Below the pieces are notes generated by a model that saw only the letters and a list, made by a program, of their open reading frames with translations, made no database searches and was not told the DNA's origin. Position numbers and translations under genes: made by a program. This document shows positions 50,865-59,360 of a stretch of DNA of 64,000 nt, piece after piece; the stretch's first letter is position 1, and every line of letters starts with the position of its first letter. The DNA is from an uncultured Collinsella sp. (GTDB lineage Bacteria; Actinomycetota; Coriobacteriia; Coriobacteriales; Coriobacteriaceae): contig CAUGNZ010000005.1 of the NCBI GenBank assembly GCA_959601045.1, positions 1 to 64,000 on the forward strand, written 5' to 3'.

Positions 50865-52610
50865 GTGGCCGACCAGGACGTCAAGATGCTCATCGAGCGC
50901 ATTATGGCCGAGGCCCGGACCCATCAGTCCGCCCGCTTCTCAAACGAAATCTACGCAGACGAGCCGATTCTCAAGACCGGCCGACAGATGCAGAACTTCC
51001 TCCCTGACCAATACCGCAAGATGCGTGAGATATCGCGTTGGCAAGAAGACCCAAAGGGCGGCGCGGGCCGTTGGCTTTCGGAAGCCGAGCTTTTCTACCG
51101 CCAAGGCCTGCTGATGGCCGACTTTGAGGACGACTGTCCCTACAACGGCACCTTTAAGTCGTACTTTCCCACCTACAACGCCATGAGCGATCGGCAGCTG
51201 CGCGGCTACTTTACCTGGCGTGCCCAAGTGCGCCGCGGGAATATCGAGGAGACATCGACCTCGTTTGCCTTTCTGTATCTTTACGAATTGATCTGCGGCA
51301 TTGGCGTAGATGACCCGCTCGATGGTTTTAACAAGATCAAGGCTTTTTGGGATGTCTATCGCGCCTTCGAGCCCGGCATCGACCGGTTTGCGCGCGTGTG
51401 GCTGCAGGACTACGCCGTGTTCCATGAGCTCGACCCCAAGCTGCTTCGCGACTCTAAAACCGTCGCATTCGACAACGCCCTCATCGAGCTGCGCCGCGCA
51501 GCGCGAGACCTTGTACCAGCACCGGCACCGTCCTGCCAGACCCCTAAGCGTCGCAAAACCTCCGAGCCCACGCTCCCCCTTCCGCCCGACGAGGCGGGCG
51601 AGGAGCGACTCATGGCCGCTATCAATGCCCTCTCCACGTATAACCTAAGTAACTCGCGGCTCGATCGCAATAACCATCGCGACCTGCGCCACGTGGCATG
51701 CGCCGTGTATGTCCGTATGGCGCGCTACTATGACACGCACCGAAAGACCGGCATCGTAGCGAGCTTGTTTGGGGAGGAGACGGCCATGCCCTACACCATG
51801 TTTGCCTCGGCCGTGTTCTTTGCGCCCGAACGCCACGAGGACTGCGAATATCGTCTGGACCCCATTCACATCTACCGCTGCCAAAATGGCTTTTGGGAAT
51901 GCATGCGCATCCACGGCAGCAGACAAAAAAGTCGCAAGCTCGGTGAGATGATGCGCGCTTGTGATCAGCGCCTGCGCTTGGCACTGGATCCCAGCCATCC
52001 CCTTAAGGAAGAGAAGGTCCCCAAATATCTGGCTAAGATTATCGATGACGAGATCACGGCATGGCTTTCATGGGATGCCGCACATCAGCCCGTCAAGATC
52101 GATATCGATCTGAGTCAGCTGGGGCACATTCGGAGCGCCGCCGCGCAAACGCGCGAGGCGCTTTTGATCGACGAGGAGCGCGAGGACGATGCGCCCGCAC
52201 AGGTTGACGTGGCGGGCTCCGAGCAGCTGGAAGCCAAGCCCGCGTCCGACGTGATTGCCGAGGCGGTCACGGTGCCCACGGAGCGCAACGAAGCCGACGA
52301 GCCAACCATTTCCACCGAACAGTTTGGCGTCGTAGCCCCGCTCCTCGCGCCAACGCCCGCGCCCGCCGACACCGCGTCCGTACTCGGCCCCGCCGCAGAC
52401 GCCTATCTTCGAGCACTACTCGAGCAAAACGCAGCACAGACGGCATCGGCGGTGGAACAGTCGGGCAAGAGTGAGGACATGCTCGTCGATAGCATCAACG
52501 AAGCGCTCTTTGACCTGGTGGGCGACACCGTTATTGAATTTGGCTCAGCAGGACCGCAAATTATCGAGGACTACGAAGCAGACGTGAGAGGATACTTAGA
52601 CCATGAGTGA
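50865..52610 (+). CDS. TerB-N/TerB-C domain protein
   Basis: A 581-residue protein. Residues ~40-230 match a TerB-N domain (RWLSEAELFYRQGLLMADFEDD, FPTYNAMSDRQLRGYFTWRAQVRRGN, TSFAFLYLYELICGIG). The C-terminal ~40 residues end in IIEDYEADVRGYL, as in TerB-C. Between them is a helical region, then a Pro/Ala/Glu-rich linker (~430-520). TerB-N/C proteins are associated with tellurite-resistance-type stress and predicted phage-defence clusters, where they are thought to act as signalling or scaffolding modules at the membrane. A GTG start with GGAGAGGAG is used. It overlaps the next gene by 8 nt. Confidence 0.8.
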   Translation: MADQDVKMLIERIMAEARTHQSARFSNEIYADEPILKTGRQMQNFLPDQYRKMREISRWQEDPKGGAGRWLSEAELFYRQGLLMADFEDDCPYNGTFKSYFPTYNAMSDRQLRGYFTWRAQVRRGNIEETSTSFAFLYLYELICGIGVDDPLDGFNKIKAFWDVYRAFEPGIDRFARVWLQDYAVFHELDPKLLRDSKTVAFDNALIELRRAARDLVPAPAPSCQTPKRRKTSEPTLPLPPDEAGEERLMAAINALSTYNLSNSRLDRNNHRDLRHVACAVYVRMARYYDTHRKTGIVASLFGEETAMPYTMFASAVFFAPERHEDCEYRLDPIHIYRCQNGFWECMRIHGSRQKSRKLGEMMRACDQRLRLALDPSHPLKEEKVPKYLAKIIDDEITAWLSWDAAHQPVKIDIDLSQLGHIRSAAAQTREALLIDEEREDDAPAQVDVAGSEQLEAKPASDVIAEAVTVPTERNEADEPTISTEQFGVVAPLLAPTPAPADTASVLGPAADAYLRALLEQNAAQTASAVEQSGKSEDMLVDSINEALFDLVGDTVIEFGSAGPQIIEDYEADVRGYLDHE

Positions 52611-53898
52611 TACCGCATCCGCAGCACCCCGTGTGCCCAAGCGCGTCGCCGCCGTCATTCTCAACTCGCTCAAGGGCGGCGTTGTCCCGCGCATTGGCCT
52701 TCCCTACATCACCGTAGGACGCGAGGTCGAGATCCGCGCCCTGCTCACCGACCTAAGTCTCATCGCCGACGGCGGCGCAAGCTTCCGTTTCCTGGTCGGT
52801 CGCTATGGCGCCGGCAAGAGCTTTTTGCTCCAGACCATCCGAACGCATGCCATGGGCGAGGGCTTCGTGGTCGCCGATGCCGACCTTTCCCCTGAGCGCC
52901 GCCTACAGGGCGGCCAGGGCCAGGGCCTTGCCACCTACCGCGAGCTCATCCGCAATATTTCGACCAAGACGCGCCCCGAGGGCGGCGCGCTCAACCTTAT
53001 CCTGGACCGCTGGGTCGCCTCGTGTGCCGAGGCCGACGAGTCTGCCGTCAATGCCCAACTGGCCCCGCTCGAGGAGATGGTCCACGGCTTTGACTTTGCC
53101 CGCATGCTCCGCCGTTATCGCACGGCCGTCTCGGAGGGTGACGAAGAAGCTATGAGTCGCGTGACCAAATGGATTCGCGGCGAATACCGCACCAAGAGTG
53201 AGGCACGCGCCGAGTTGGGCTCCTCGACCATCATCAGCGATGACGACTGGTACGACTACGTCAAGCTCATCGCACGTTTTTTGGTCTGCAGCGGCTACAA
53301 GGGCATGCTGGTGCTCATCGACGAGCTCGTGAATCTGTACAAGATTCCCAACGCGATCACGCGCCAATATAACTACGAGAAGATCCTGACCATGTACAAC
53401 GACACGCTCCAGGGCAAAGCGCAGTACCTGGGCGTGATCATGGGTGGCACGCCGACCTCTATCGAGGACCGCCGCCGCGGCGTCTTTTCCTACGAGGCCC
53501 TTCGGAGCCGTCTCGCTCAGGGCCGTTTTGCGCGAGATGATCTCAAAGACATGCTCGCGCCCATCATCCGCCTGCAGCCGCTCACCTACGAGGAGCTGCT
53601 GGTGCTCATCGAAAAGCTCATGCAGATCCATGCCGGCTACTTTGGCTGGACGCCCACGCTTACCGAGAACGACTTGGTGGACTTCCTCAAGATTGAGTTC
53701 GGCCGCGTGGGAGCCGATACGCATTTGACGCCGCGTGAGGTCATCCGTGACTTTATCGAGCTGCTCGATATCCTGTGTCAGAACCCCGATGCAAATGTGG
53801 CCGAGCTGCTGCAAAGCGTCGGCGGCGATACTCTCGCGCCAGCTAGCGAATCGCCCGCATCATCCGACACGCGCAACTTCGCCGAGTTCACCATCTAA
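52603..53898 (+). CDS. BrxD-like ATP-binding protein (DUF2791)
   Basis: A 431-residue P-loop ATPase of the DUF2791 (BREX ATP-binding, BrxD-like) family. The N-terminal AAVILNSLKGGVVPRIGLPYI leads to a DNA-repair/AAA-like core with Walker A GRYGAGKS (66-73), SPERRLQGGQGQ, and Walker B MLVLIDELVNLYK (about 235-247). Conserved family parts MGGTPTSIEDRRRGVFSYEALRSRL and LTPREVIRDFIELLDIL follow. BrxD works with a helicase in BREX phage defence and related systems. Here it is coupled to the TerB-like gene by an 8-nt overlap and followed after 116 nt by a helicase gene. No BREX methylase or PglZ is present. Confidence 0.87.
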   Translation: MSDTASAAPRVPKRVAAVILNSLKGGVVPRIGLPYITVGREVEIRALLTDLSLIADGGASFRFLVGRYGAGKSFLLQTIRTHAMGEGFVVADADLSPERRLQGGQGQGLATYRELIRNISTKTRPEGGALNLILDRWVASCAEADESAVNAQLAPLEEMVHGFDFARMLRRYRTAVSEGDEEAMSRVTKWIRGEYRTKSEARAELGSSTIISDDDWYDYVKLIARFLVCSGYKGMLVLIDELVNLYKIPNAITRQYNYEKILTMYNDTLQGKAQYLGVIMGGTPTSIEDRRRGVFSYEALRSRLAQGRFARDDLKDMLAPIIRLQPLTYEELLVLIEKLMQIHAGYFGWTPTLTENDLVDFLKIEFGRVGADTHLTPREVIRDFIELLDILCQNPDANVAELLQSVGGDTLAPASESPASSDTRNFAEFTI

Positions 53899-53933
53899 CC
53901 TGCCAAAAAGGGACAGGTTTATTTTGGCAGGTT
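53897..53933 (+). terminator. Palindrome between the ATPase and helicase genes
   Basis: AACCTGCCAAAA (beginning in the stop codon of the ATPase gene) pairs with TTTTGGCAGGTT, and the plus strand continues TTATCT. The loop carries AGGGACAGG. It may act as an attenuator inside the operon, or be a dispersed palindromic repeat; it resembles the GGGAC palindrome in brnA. Confidence 0.6.
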
Positions 53934-54014
53934 TTATCTGGGCAAACGTTGAGGCAGCAATGCAGTAAACCGTTGTCCGCCGCGTTGAGAGGTTCTTATT
54001 TGAGAGGAGGCCCC

Positions 54015-56450
54015 GTGAACGCCTTTGACCGATATGCCCCGTTTATCCAAGACTTCATCTACTCCCACGATTGGGAGAGCTTGCGCTCTATCCAGGTTGC
54101 GGCGGCAGACGCCATCTTTAACACGCAAGACAATGTGCTCCTGACGGCATCCACGGCTTCCGGCAAAACAGAGGCGGCCTTCTTTCCCATCCTGACCGAG
54201 TTCTGGGAAAACCCGCCCGCAAGCGTGGGGGCCCTCTACATTGGCCCCCTCAAGGCACTCATCAATGACCAGTTCGTCCGCCTTAACGACCTGTGCGAAG
54301 AGGCAGATATCCCCGTCTGGCACTGGCATGGCGATGTCTCGCAGTCGCACAAGGCAAAGCTCATTAAAAAGCCGAGCGGCATCTTGCAGATTACGCCTGA
54401 ATCGCTCGAGGCGCTCCTGATCCATAAGCACATGGCGATTCCGCGCATGTTTTGCGACCTGCGCTATGTGGTCGTCGACGAGGTCCACTCGCTCATGCGT
54501 GGCGACCGCGGTGGGCAGACGCTCTGCCTTATCGAGCGCCTCTCGCGCATGGCAGGCGTGCAACCCCGCCGCATTGGCCTTTCAGCTACCATCGGCGACC
54601 CCGAGCGCACGGGCGCCTTTCTCTCGCAAGGAACGGGACGCGACTGCGTTATTCCCCGTTTTGAGGAACCGCGTCGCGTGTGGCGCATCTCCATGGAGCA
54701 CTTCTACAACTCGGGCCCCCAAGCGCAGCAGCGAGGATTCGAGAGCGCAGGTCCCCAAGAGGCCGAGGTGCTTACGTGCGAGCGCATCGAAGCGGCGCCC
54801 ACGACACTGCCCGCCGGAACCCAAGACAGACGCCACAGCGGGCAGCTCACGCAGGAGGAGCGCCGTCAGCGTCGCGAGCAAGCACGGGGCAAGGCTACCT
54901 CCAGGGATCGCCGCGCTTCCTCGGCCCCCGAGGGCGAAGTCGATATCCCGTGGGCGACCGAGCAGGCGCTTCTCAACCCCACCGACACGGCACCCGACAA
55001 CGCCGACCCCGGTATGGGCTATATCTTTGAGCATACGCGCGGCCGCAAGTGCCTGGTCTTTGCCAACTCGCGCGAGGAGGCAGAGGCCGTGTGCTCCATG
55101 CTGCGCAGCTACTGCGAAAGTCGACACGAGCCCGACCGCTTTCTCATCCACCACGGCAACCTTTCGGCATCGCTGCGCGAGACGGCCGAGGAGCTCATGC
55201 GCGACGAGGAGCAGGCGCAGACAACCGTCACCACCTCTACGCTGGAGCTCGGTATCGATATCGGCCGTCTGGAGCGCGCCTTCCAGATTGACGCGCCGTT
55301 TACCGTCAGCTCCTTTTTGCAGCGCATGGGGCGCACAGGCCGTCGCGACCTTCCGCCCGAGATGTGGTTTGTCATGCGCGAGGAAGAGCCTGAGCCGCGC
55401 ACGATGATGCCCGAGACCATTCCGTGGAAGCTCCTGCAGGGCATCGCGCTCGTACAACTCTATCGCGAGGAAAAGTGGGTCGAGCCGCCCGAGCTCGATC
55501 GACTCCCCTACAGCCTGCTCTACCACCAGACTATGTCGACGCTTGCCAGCACCGGCGAGCTCACGCCAGCCGAACTTGCCCAGCGCGTGCTCACACTGAG
55601 CTATTTCCATCGCATCTCGGCCGATGACTATCGCGTGCTGCTGCGTCACCTCATTAAGATCGACCATATCCAGGTCACCGAAGGCGGCGGGCTCATCGTG
55701 GGTCTCGCGGGCGAGCGCATCATCAACAACTTTAAGTTCTACGCCGTGTTCCAGGAAAACGAGGAGTTCACTGTTCGCAGCGAGTCGGCCGAGTTGGGCA
55801 CGATCGTCAATCCCCCACCGCCCGGTGAGCGCATCGCCATCGCAGGCCATTGCTGGATTGTCGAGGAAGTGGACTGGAGGCGCCACACTGTCTTTGCCAC
55901 GCAGGTCAAGGGCCGGGTGCCGGCCTACTTTGGCGACTGCCCCGGCGACATCAATACACACGTACTCGAGCGCATGCGCAAGGCGCTCAACGAGCACGCG
56001 ACATATCCGTACCTCATGGGTAACGCACGAGCCCGCTTAGCGCAGGCTCGTCATACGGCCAAGCTTTCGGGTGCGGGAACTAAACCGCTCATCAACCTGG
56101 GCGGCGATACCTGGGTGCTCTTCCCCTGGCTGGGCAGCTACGCCTTTTTGGCGCTCGAGCGCATGCTCAAGATTAAATGCGCCGCTGAGCTGGGCCTTCG
56201 CGGACTCGACCCATCACGTCCGTACTTTATGCAGTTTAAGATGAAGGCCGACGAGGAGACGTTCTTTGAGGTGCTCGCCGCCGAGGCCGAGAAGGACTTC
56301 GATCCCATCGAGCTCGTCTATCCCGGCGAGGTGCCTTACTTTGATCGTTACGATGAGTTCGTTCCCGAAGAGCTCGTGCGCAAGGGCTTTGCCGAAGGCG
56401 TACTCGACATCGAGGGCATGAAACAGCGTGTCCGCAGCTGGACAAGCTAA
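54015..56450 (+). CDS. Lhr-like SF2 DEAD/DEAH helicase
   Basis: An 811-residue superfamily 2 helicase. Visible motifs are I (TASTASGKT, 45-52), Ia (YIGPLKALINDQ), the Walker B variant DEVH at 155-158 (VVVDEVHSLMRGDRGG), III (LSATIGD), IV-V (CLVFANSREEAE; TSTLELGIDIG) and VI (QRMGRTGRR). A ~70-residue basic/Glu insertion separates the two RecA domains. The ~370-residue C-terminal part resembles the winged-helix and Lhr-type extension. The GTG at 54015 after GAGAGGAGG is taken as the start; a longer frame upstream has no ribosome-binding site. Such helicases are paired with BrxD-like ATPases (as BrxHII) in BREX-type defence. Confidence 0.88.
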   Translation: MNAFDRYAPFIQDFIYSHDWESLRSIQVAAADAIFNTQDNVLLTASTASGKTEAAFFPILTEFWENPPASVGALYIGPLKALINDQFVRLNDLCEEADIPVWHWHGDVSQSHKAKLIKKPSGILQITPESLEALLIHKHMAIPRMFCDLRYVVVDEVHSLMRGDRGGQTLCLIERLSRMAGVQPRRIGLSATIGDPERTGAFLSQGTGRDCVIPRFEEPRRVWRISMEHFYNSGPQAQQRGFESAGPQEAEVLTCERIEAAPTTLPAGTQDRRHSGQLTQEERRQRREQARGKATSRDRRASSAPEGEVDIPWATEQALLNPTDTAPDNADPGMGYIFEHTRGRKCLVFANSREEAEAVCSMLRSYCESRHEPDRFLIHHGNLSASLRETAEELMRDEEQAQTTVTTSTLELGIDIGRLERAFQIDAPFTVSSFLQRMGRTGRRDLPPEMWFVMREEEPEPRTMMPETIPWKLLQGIALVQLYREEKWVEPPELDRLPYSLLYHQTMSTLASTGELTPAELAQRVLTLSYFHRISADDYRVLLRHLIKIDHIQVTEGGGLIVGLAGERIINNFKFYAVFQENEEFTVRSESAELGTIVNPPPPGERIAIAGHCWIVEEVDWRRHTVFATQVKGRVPAYFGDCPGDINTHVLERMRKALNEHATYPYLMGNARARLAQARHTAKLSGAGTKPLINLGGDTWVLFPWLGSYAFLALERMLKIKCAAELGLRGLDPSRPYFMQFKMKADEETFFEVLAAEAEKDFDPIELVYPGEVPYFDRYDEFVPEELVRKGFAEGVLDIEGMKQRVRSWTS

Positions 56451-56477
56451 TTTGGGACGAGGCCCGCCCCGAATAGG

Positions 56478-57353
56478 CTAGTCGTGGAGGGCAGTGCCAA
56501 GGAAGTCGGCGTCGAAGGGCACGGCTTCGGCAAAGGCGTAGCCGCCGTCGCTGGCGATGAGCAGGTAGTTCTCCTCGCCGCCGAACTCCGCATCGCCACA
56601 TGGGACCACCCAGGCGTGGGCGAATACCTCGAGTGCCGTGGCAGCGCAGTCGCGCAGGAACGTCACATCGCTCCCCTCGTTCGCGCTCACGATATTGGCA
56701 ACATAGATACCGCCGGAGTTTAGGCTGCCCCGCACCAAACGCAGCGCCTCAACCGTCGCCAACTCGCGCACGGGCTCGGCACCGCCAAAGCAATCGCTCA
56801 CGACGGCATCGTAGCGACGATGCCCCACGCTCGTCACGCCCAAATACGAGCGAGCCTCAGCGGTGATCACCCGCAGGCGGTCACCCACCATGCGCTCCAG
56901 CTCGTCCAGATAGAACCAACGACGCGCCAGACGCGTAATCTCGGCATCGTACTCAATGACGTCCATGCGCAAACTCTCGTGCGACATCAGCGCGAACTTG
57001 GGATAGGCAAACCCGCCGCCACCTAGCATAAGCATGCGGTCGATACCGCGACCATAAGCGTCGCGCATTGCATCCTCGGCCTCAAACACGTCGTCAAACG
57101 CACGATAGTACGCAAAGACGGGCTCCACCCAACGCTCACCAACGTAGCTTGCGCTTTGGTAGACGCCGCCTTGCACCAACACGCGAATCTCATCGCCGCC
57201 CTCATCGTGTACGCGTTTCACACGCGCCAACCCATTGCGGGTTCGCGCAACCTGCAGGCAGGCAGCACGAACAGCGACAGCGGCCGCACCAAGCGCCGCG
57301 GCTCCCAGAGCAACGCCGGCAACGACGTTGGCAGAAACACTTGGCTTGTTCAT
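56478..57353 (-). CDS. Spermidine-synthase-like SAM-fold protein
   Basis: A 291-residue protein with an N-terminal hydrophobic helix (residues ~8-32) followed by a spermidine-synthase-type Rossmann fold. Recognisable parts are GGVYQSASYVGERWVEPVF, the nucleotide-binding LMLGGGGFAYPK, DVIEYDAEITRLARRWF and YDAVVSDCFGGAEPV, where the Asp of the catalytic region remains. The stand-alone membrane-anchored form suggests that it is not a normal SpeE; no speD is nearby. It starts directly after the elp3 stop (TAGATG), with AAAGGAG inside the end of elp3, so the two are translationally coupled. Confidence 0.82.
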   Translation of the reverse strand: MNKPSVSANVVAGVALGAAALGAAAVAVRAACLQVARTRNGLARVKRVHDEGGDEIRVLVQGGVYQSASYVGERWVEPVFAYYRAFDDVFEAEDAMRDAYGRGIDRMLMLGGGGFAYPKFALMSHESLRMDVIEYDAEITRLARRWFYLDELERMVGDRLRVITAEARSYLGVTSVGHRRYDAVVSDCFGGAEPVRELATVEALRLVRGSLNSGGIYVANIVSANEGSDVTFLRDCAATALEVFAHAWVVPCGDAEFGGEENYLLIASDGGYAFAEAVPFDADFLGTALHD

Positions 57354-59258
57354 CTAGAGCTCCTTTTGCAGATAGAGGTCATGGTCATAAAATCCAAGAT
57401 GGCGATAGTACTCGCGCGTGCCAATCGCGCTGATCACGTTGATGCGCGCATAGCCCGCGTCCCGAGCAATCTGGCACGCACGCTCCACGAGCAGACGCCC
57501 CAGACCGTGATGCTGAGCCGCCTGGCCCTGATCGCCCACGCGCGCCGCCATGCCATACACGTGCACCTCACGGATCATCGCCTCGTCCGGTGTCGTCGGC
57601 AACTCGTCCGCATGTGCGGTGACAAAGGCGCGATCGGGCAGAGACAGGCGCAAAAAACCCGCGATCTTGCCCTGCGGCGTCACCCACTGCAAAAAGCGCT
57701 CGTGCGTCACCGGCGTCTCGTAAGCGACCTCATCAAGAGACAGTTCATCCAGGTCGGCACCCGCCGTGCTGATCTCGCGATAGCGGATCTCGCGCACCGT
57801 CGCGCCTTCCCCACGAGCCGCCAAACGGTTTTCGACGAGTTGACGCAGGTTGGGCTTCTTGTTGCCCACCATGATGTCGTCAGAGCTAAAGTCGCGAATC
57901 ATGCGGCTGATGCGGCAGAACGCCGGCGTCACCACGATGTCGTCGGCAAGCACATCGAGCAACTCGTCCTCGGTATAGGGGCGCCACTCGCCACGCTCAT
58001 AACAGCCCACCAGGCGCGAACCCTCGATGAGCGCGCACGGGTAAACCTTGACCTCGTCGGGCATAAAGGCCCCTTCGGTCATAAAGCGCTCGTAGTCGCG
58101 CTTATCCCCCTCGGGCGTGGCACCCAGCAAATTGAGCATAAAGTGCGCGTGGATCTTAAAGCCAAACAGGCGCGCAAGCGAAAACGCTCGCTCAATCTGA
58201 GCCACCGAAATGCGACGCTCGTTGATATCGAGCAGATGCTGGTCGAGACTCTGGATGCCCATCTGGATCTTAGTACAGCCCAGGCGACGAATGAGCGTGA
58301 GGGCCTGTGGCGTCACGGCATCGGGCCGGGTCTCGATAACGAGCCCCACCACGCGATGCTTCGCCGTCTCGTTGATGCGCTGCTGGCGCTCAAGCTCCTC
58401 CATCGTGGCCGTCTGCCACTCGGCGACCTCGCCCCACGGCGTACCGGGGCCGTACAGACAACGCACCGCGCGGTTGTAGCCGCCCACAGCAACATCCACG
58501 CGCTCCTGCTCTCCTGCAACACCGCTCGCGAGCTCGGCCTCGTCTGTCGCAATGCCGGCAGCCCGGTAGCGCTCGCGACGCTCCGCCACCACCGGCGGCA
58601 GGGCATCGGCGGGAGCGTCATCGAGCAAGCGCCCCGCCTCGGCACGGCTGATACCCGGGCGCGCCAACATGGGATTAGCCGCCACGCCGGCGACGGCATC
58701 GTCATTGAGCGCACGGAAAAGTTCCGACATAAACCACGTCTGATACCCTTGCGGATAGTCGCTCCAGGTACCACCGAGCACGATGAGCTCTATCTTGTCG
58801 GTCGCATGCCCCATCTGCGAAAGCGCGGTCAGACGAGCGCTCACCTGCAGATACGGATCGAAGCAATTTTGCTCCGCACGGGCGCATGCCGGCTCGGCGT
58901 GCAGATAGCTCTTGGGCATGCGCAGATCATTGGGACAAAACAGGCAATCGCCTGAGCACGGCCACGGCTTGGTGATGACGGTAATGGTCGCCACGCCTGA
59001 GGCCGTTCGGCGCGGCTTCATGCGCAGCGCCTGCAGCAGTCGACGTTCCAGCTCGGCATCGACATTCCACCCAGCCCAACGAGCCGGCTCCTCGCGCTTC
59101 ACCCGCTGGTAGAACGGCAGCAGGCGGCGCTTGGCCAGATCGCGCTTGTCGGCACCCTCACGGCGCGCCTCGGCATGTATCAGTTTGACGAGTGCCTTGT
59201 CGTCTACGGTCTCGCCGCGACGCAGGGCTTTAAGTATGTTCAAGATAATCTGTTCCAT
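57354..59258 (-). CDS. Elp3-type tRNA uridine(34) acetyltransferase
   Basis: A 634-residue bacterial Elp3. The radical-SAM domain has the cluster motif CSGDCLFC (CxxxCxxC) preceded by VATITVITKPWPC, then GGTWSDYPQGYQTWFM, ETRPDAVTPQAL and KIQMGIQSLDQ. The C-terminal GNAT acetyltransferase domain has VHVYGMAARVG and HHGLGRLLVERACQIARDAGY. Elp3 enzymes add a carboxymethyl-type group to U34 of tRNAs, using acetyl-CoA and SAM, which improves decoding. It heads a minus-strand operon with the spermidine-synthase-like gene. A GGGG site precedes the ATG. Confidence 0.92.
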   Translation of the reverse strand: MEQIILNILKALRRGETVDDKALVKLIHAEARREGADKRDLAKRRLLPFYQRVKREEPARWAGWNVDAELERRLLQALRMKPRRTASGVATITVITKPWPCSGDCLFCPNDLRMPKSYLHAEPACARAEQNCFDPYLQVSARLTALSQMGHATDKIELIVLGGTWSDYPQGYQTWFMSELFRALNDDAVAGVAANPMLARPGISRAEAGRLLDDAPADALPPVVAERRERYRAAGIATDEAELASGVAGEQERVDVAVGGYNRAVRCLYGPGTPWGEVAEWQTATMEELERQQRINETAKHRVVGLVIETRPDAVTPQALTLIRRLGCTKIQMGIQSLDQHLLDINERRISVAQIERAFSLARLFGFKIHAHFMLNLLGATPEGDKRDYERFMTEGAFMPDEVKVYPCALIEGSRLVGCYERGEWRPYTEDELLDVLADDIVVTPAFCRISRMIRDFSSDDIMVGNKKPNLRQLVENRLAARGEGATVREIRYREISTAGADLDELSLDEVAYETPVTHERFLQWVTPQGKIAGFLRLSLPDRAFVTAHADELPTTPDEAMIREVHVYGMAARVGDQGQAAQHHGLGRLLVERACQIARDAGYARINVISAIGTREYYRHLGFYDHDLYLQKEL

Positions 59259-59277
59259 GCCCCCATTGTAAAGGCAA

Positions 59278-59309
59278 AGGCGCCGGAGCCCGTCACGGCT
59301 CCGGCGCCT
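59278..59309 (-). terminator. Terminator of the XRE-DUF4097 operon
   Basis: A perfect 13-bp stem AGGCGCCGGAGCC/GGCTCCGGCGCCT with a 6-base loop, followed on the minus strand by TTGCCTTT, 52 nt past the DUF4097 stop. Confidence 0.75.
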
Positions 59310-59360
59310 CCATCAAACAGCGCGTCTAAGCATCTATGCTTGCGGACCAGCCCGCAGCCA

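Noticed and set aside
50865..56450. Complete BREX system
   Set aside because: Only BrxD-like and helicase parts are present; no BrxC, PglX, PglZ or BrxL genes are seen, so it is not called BREX.
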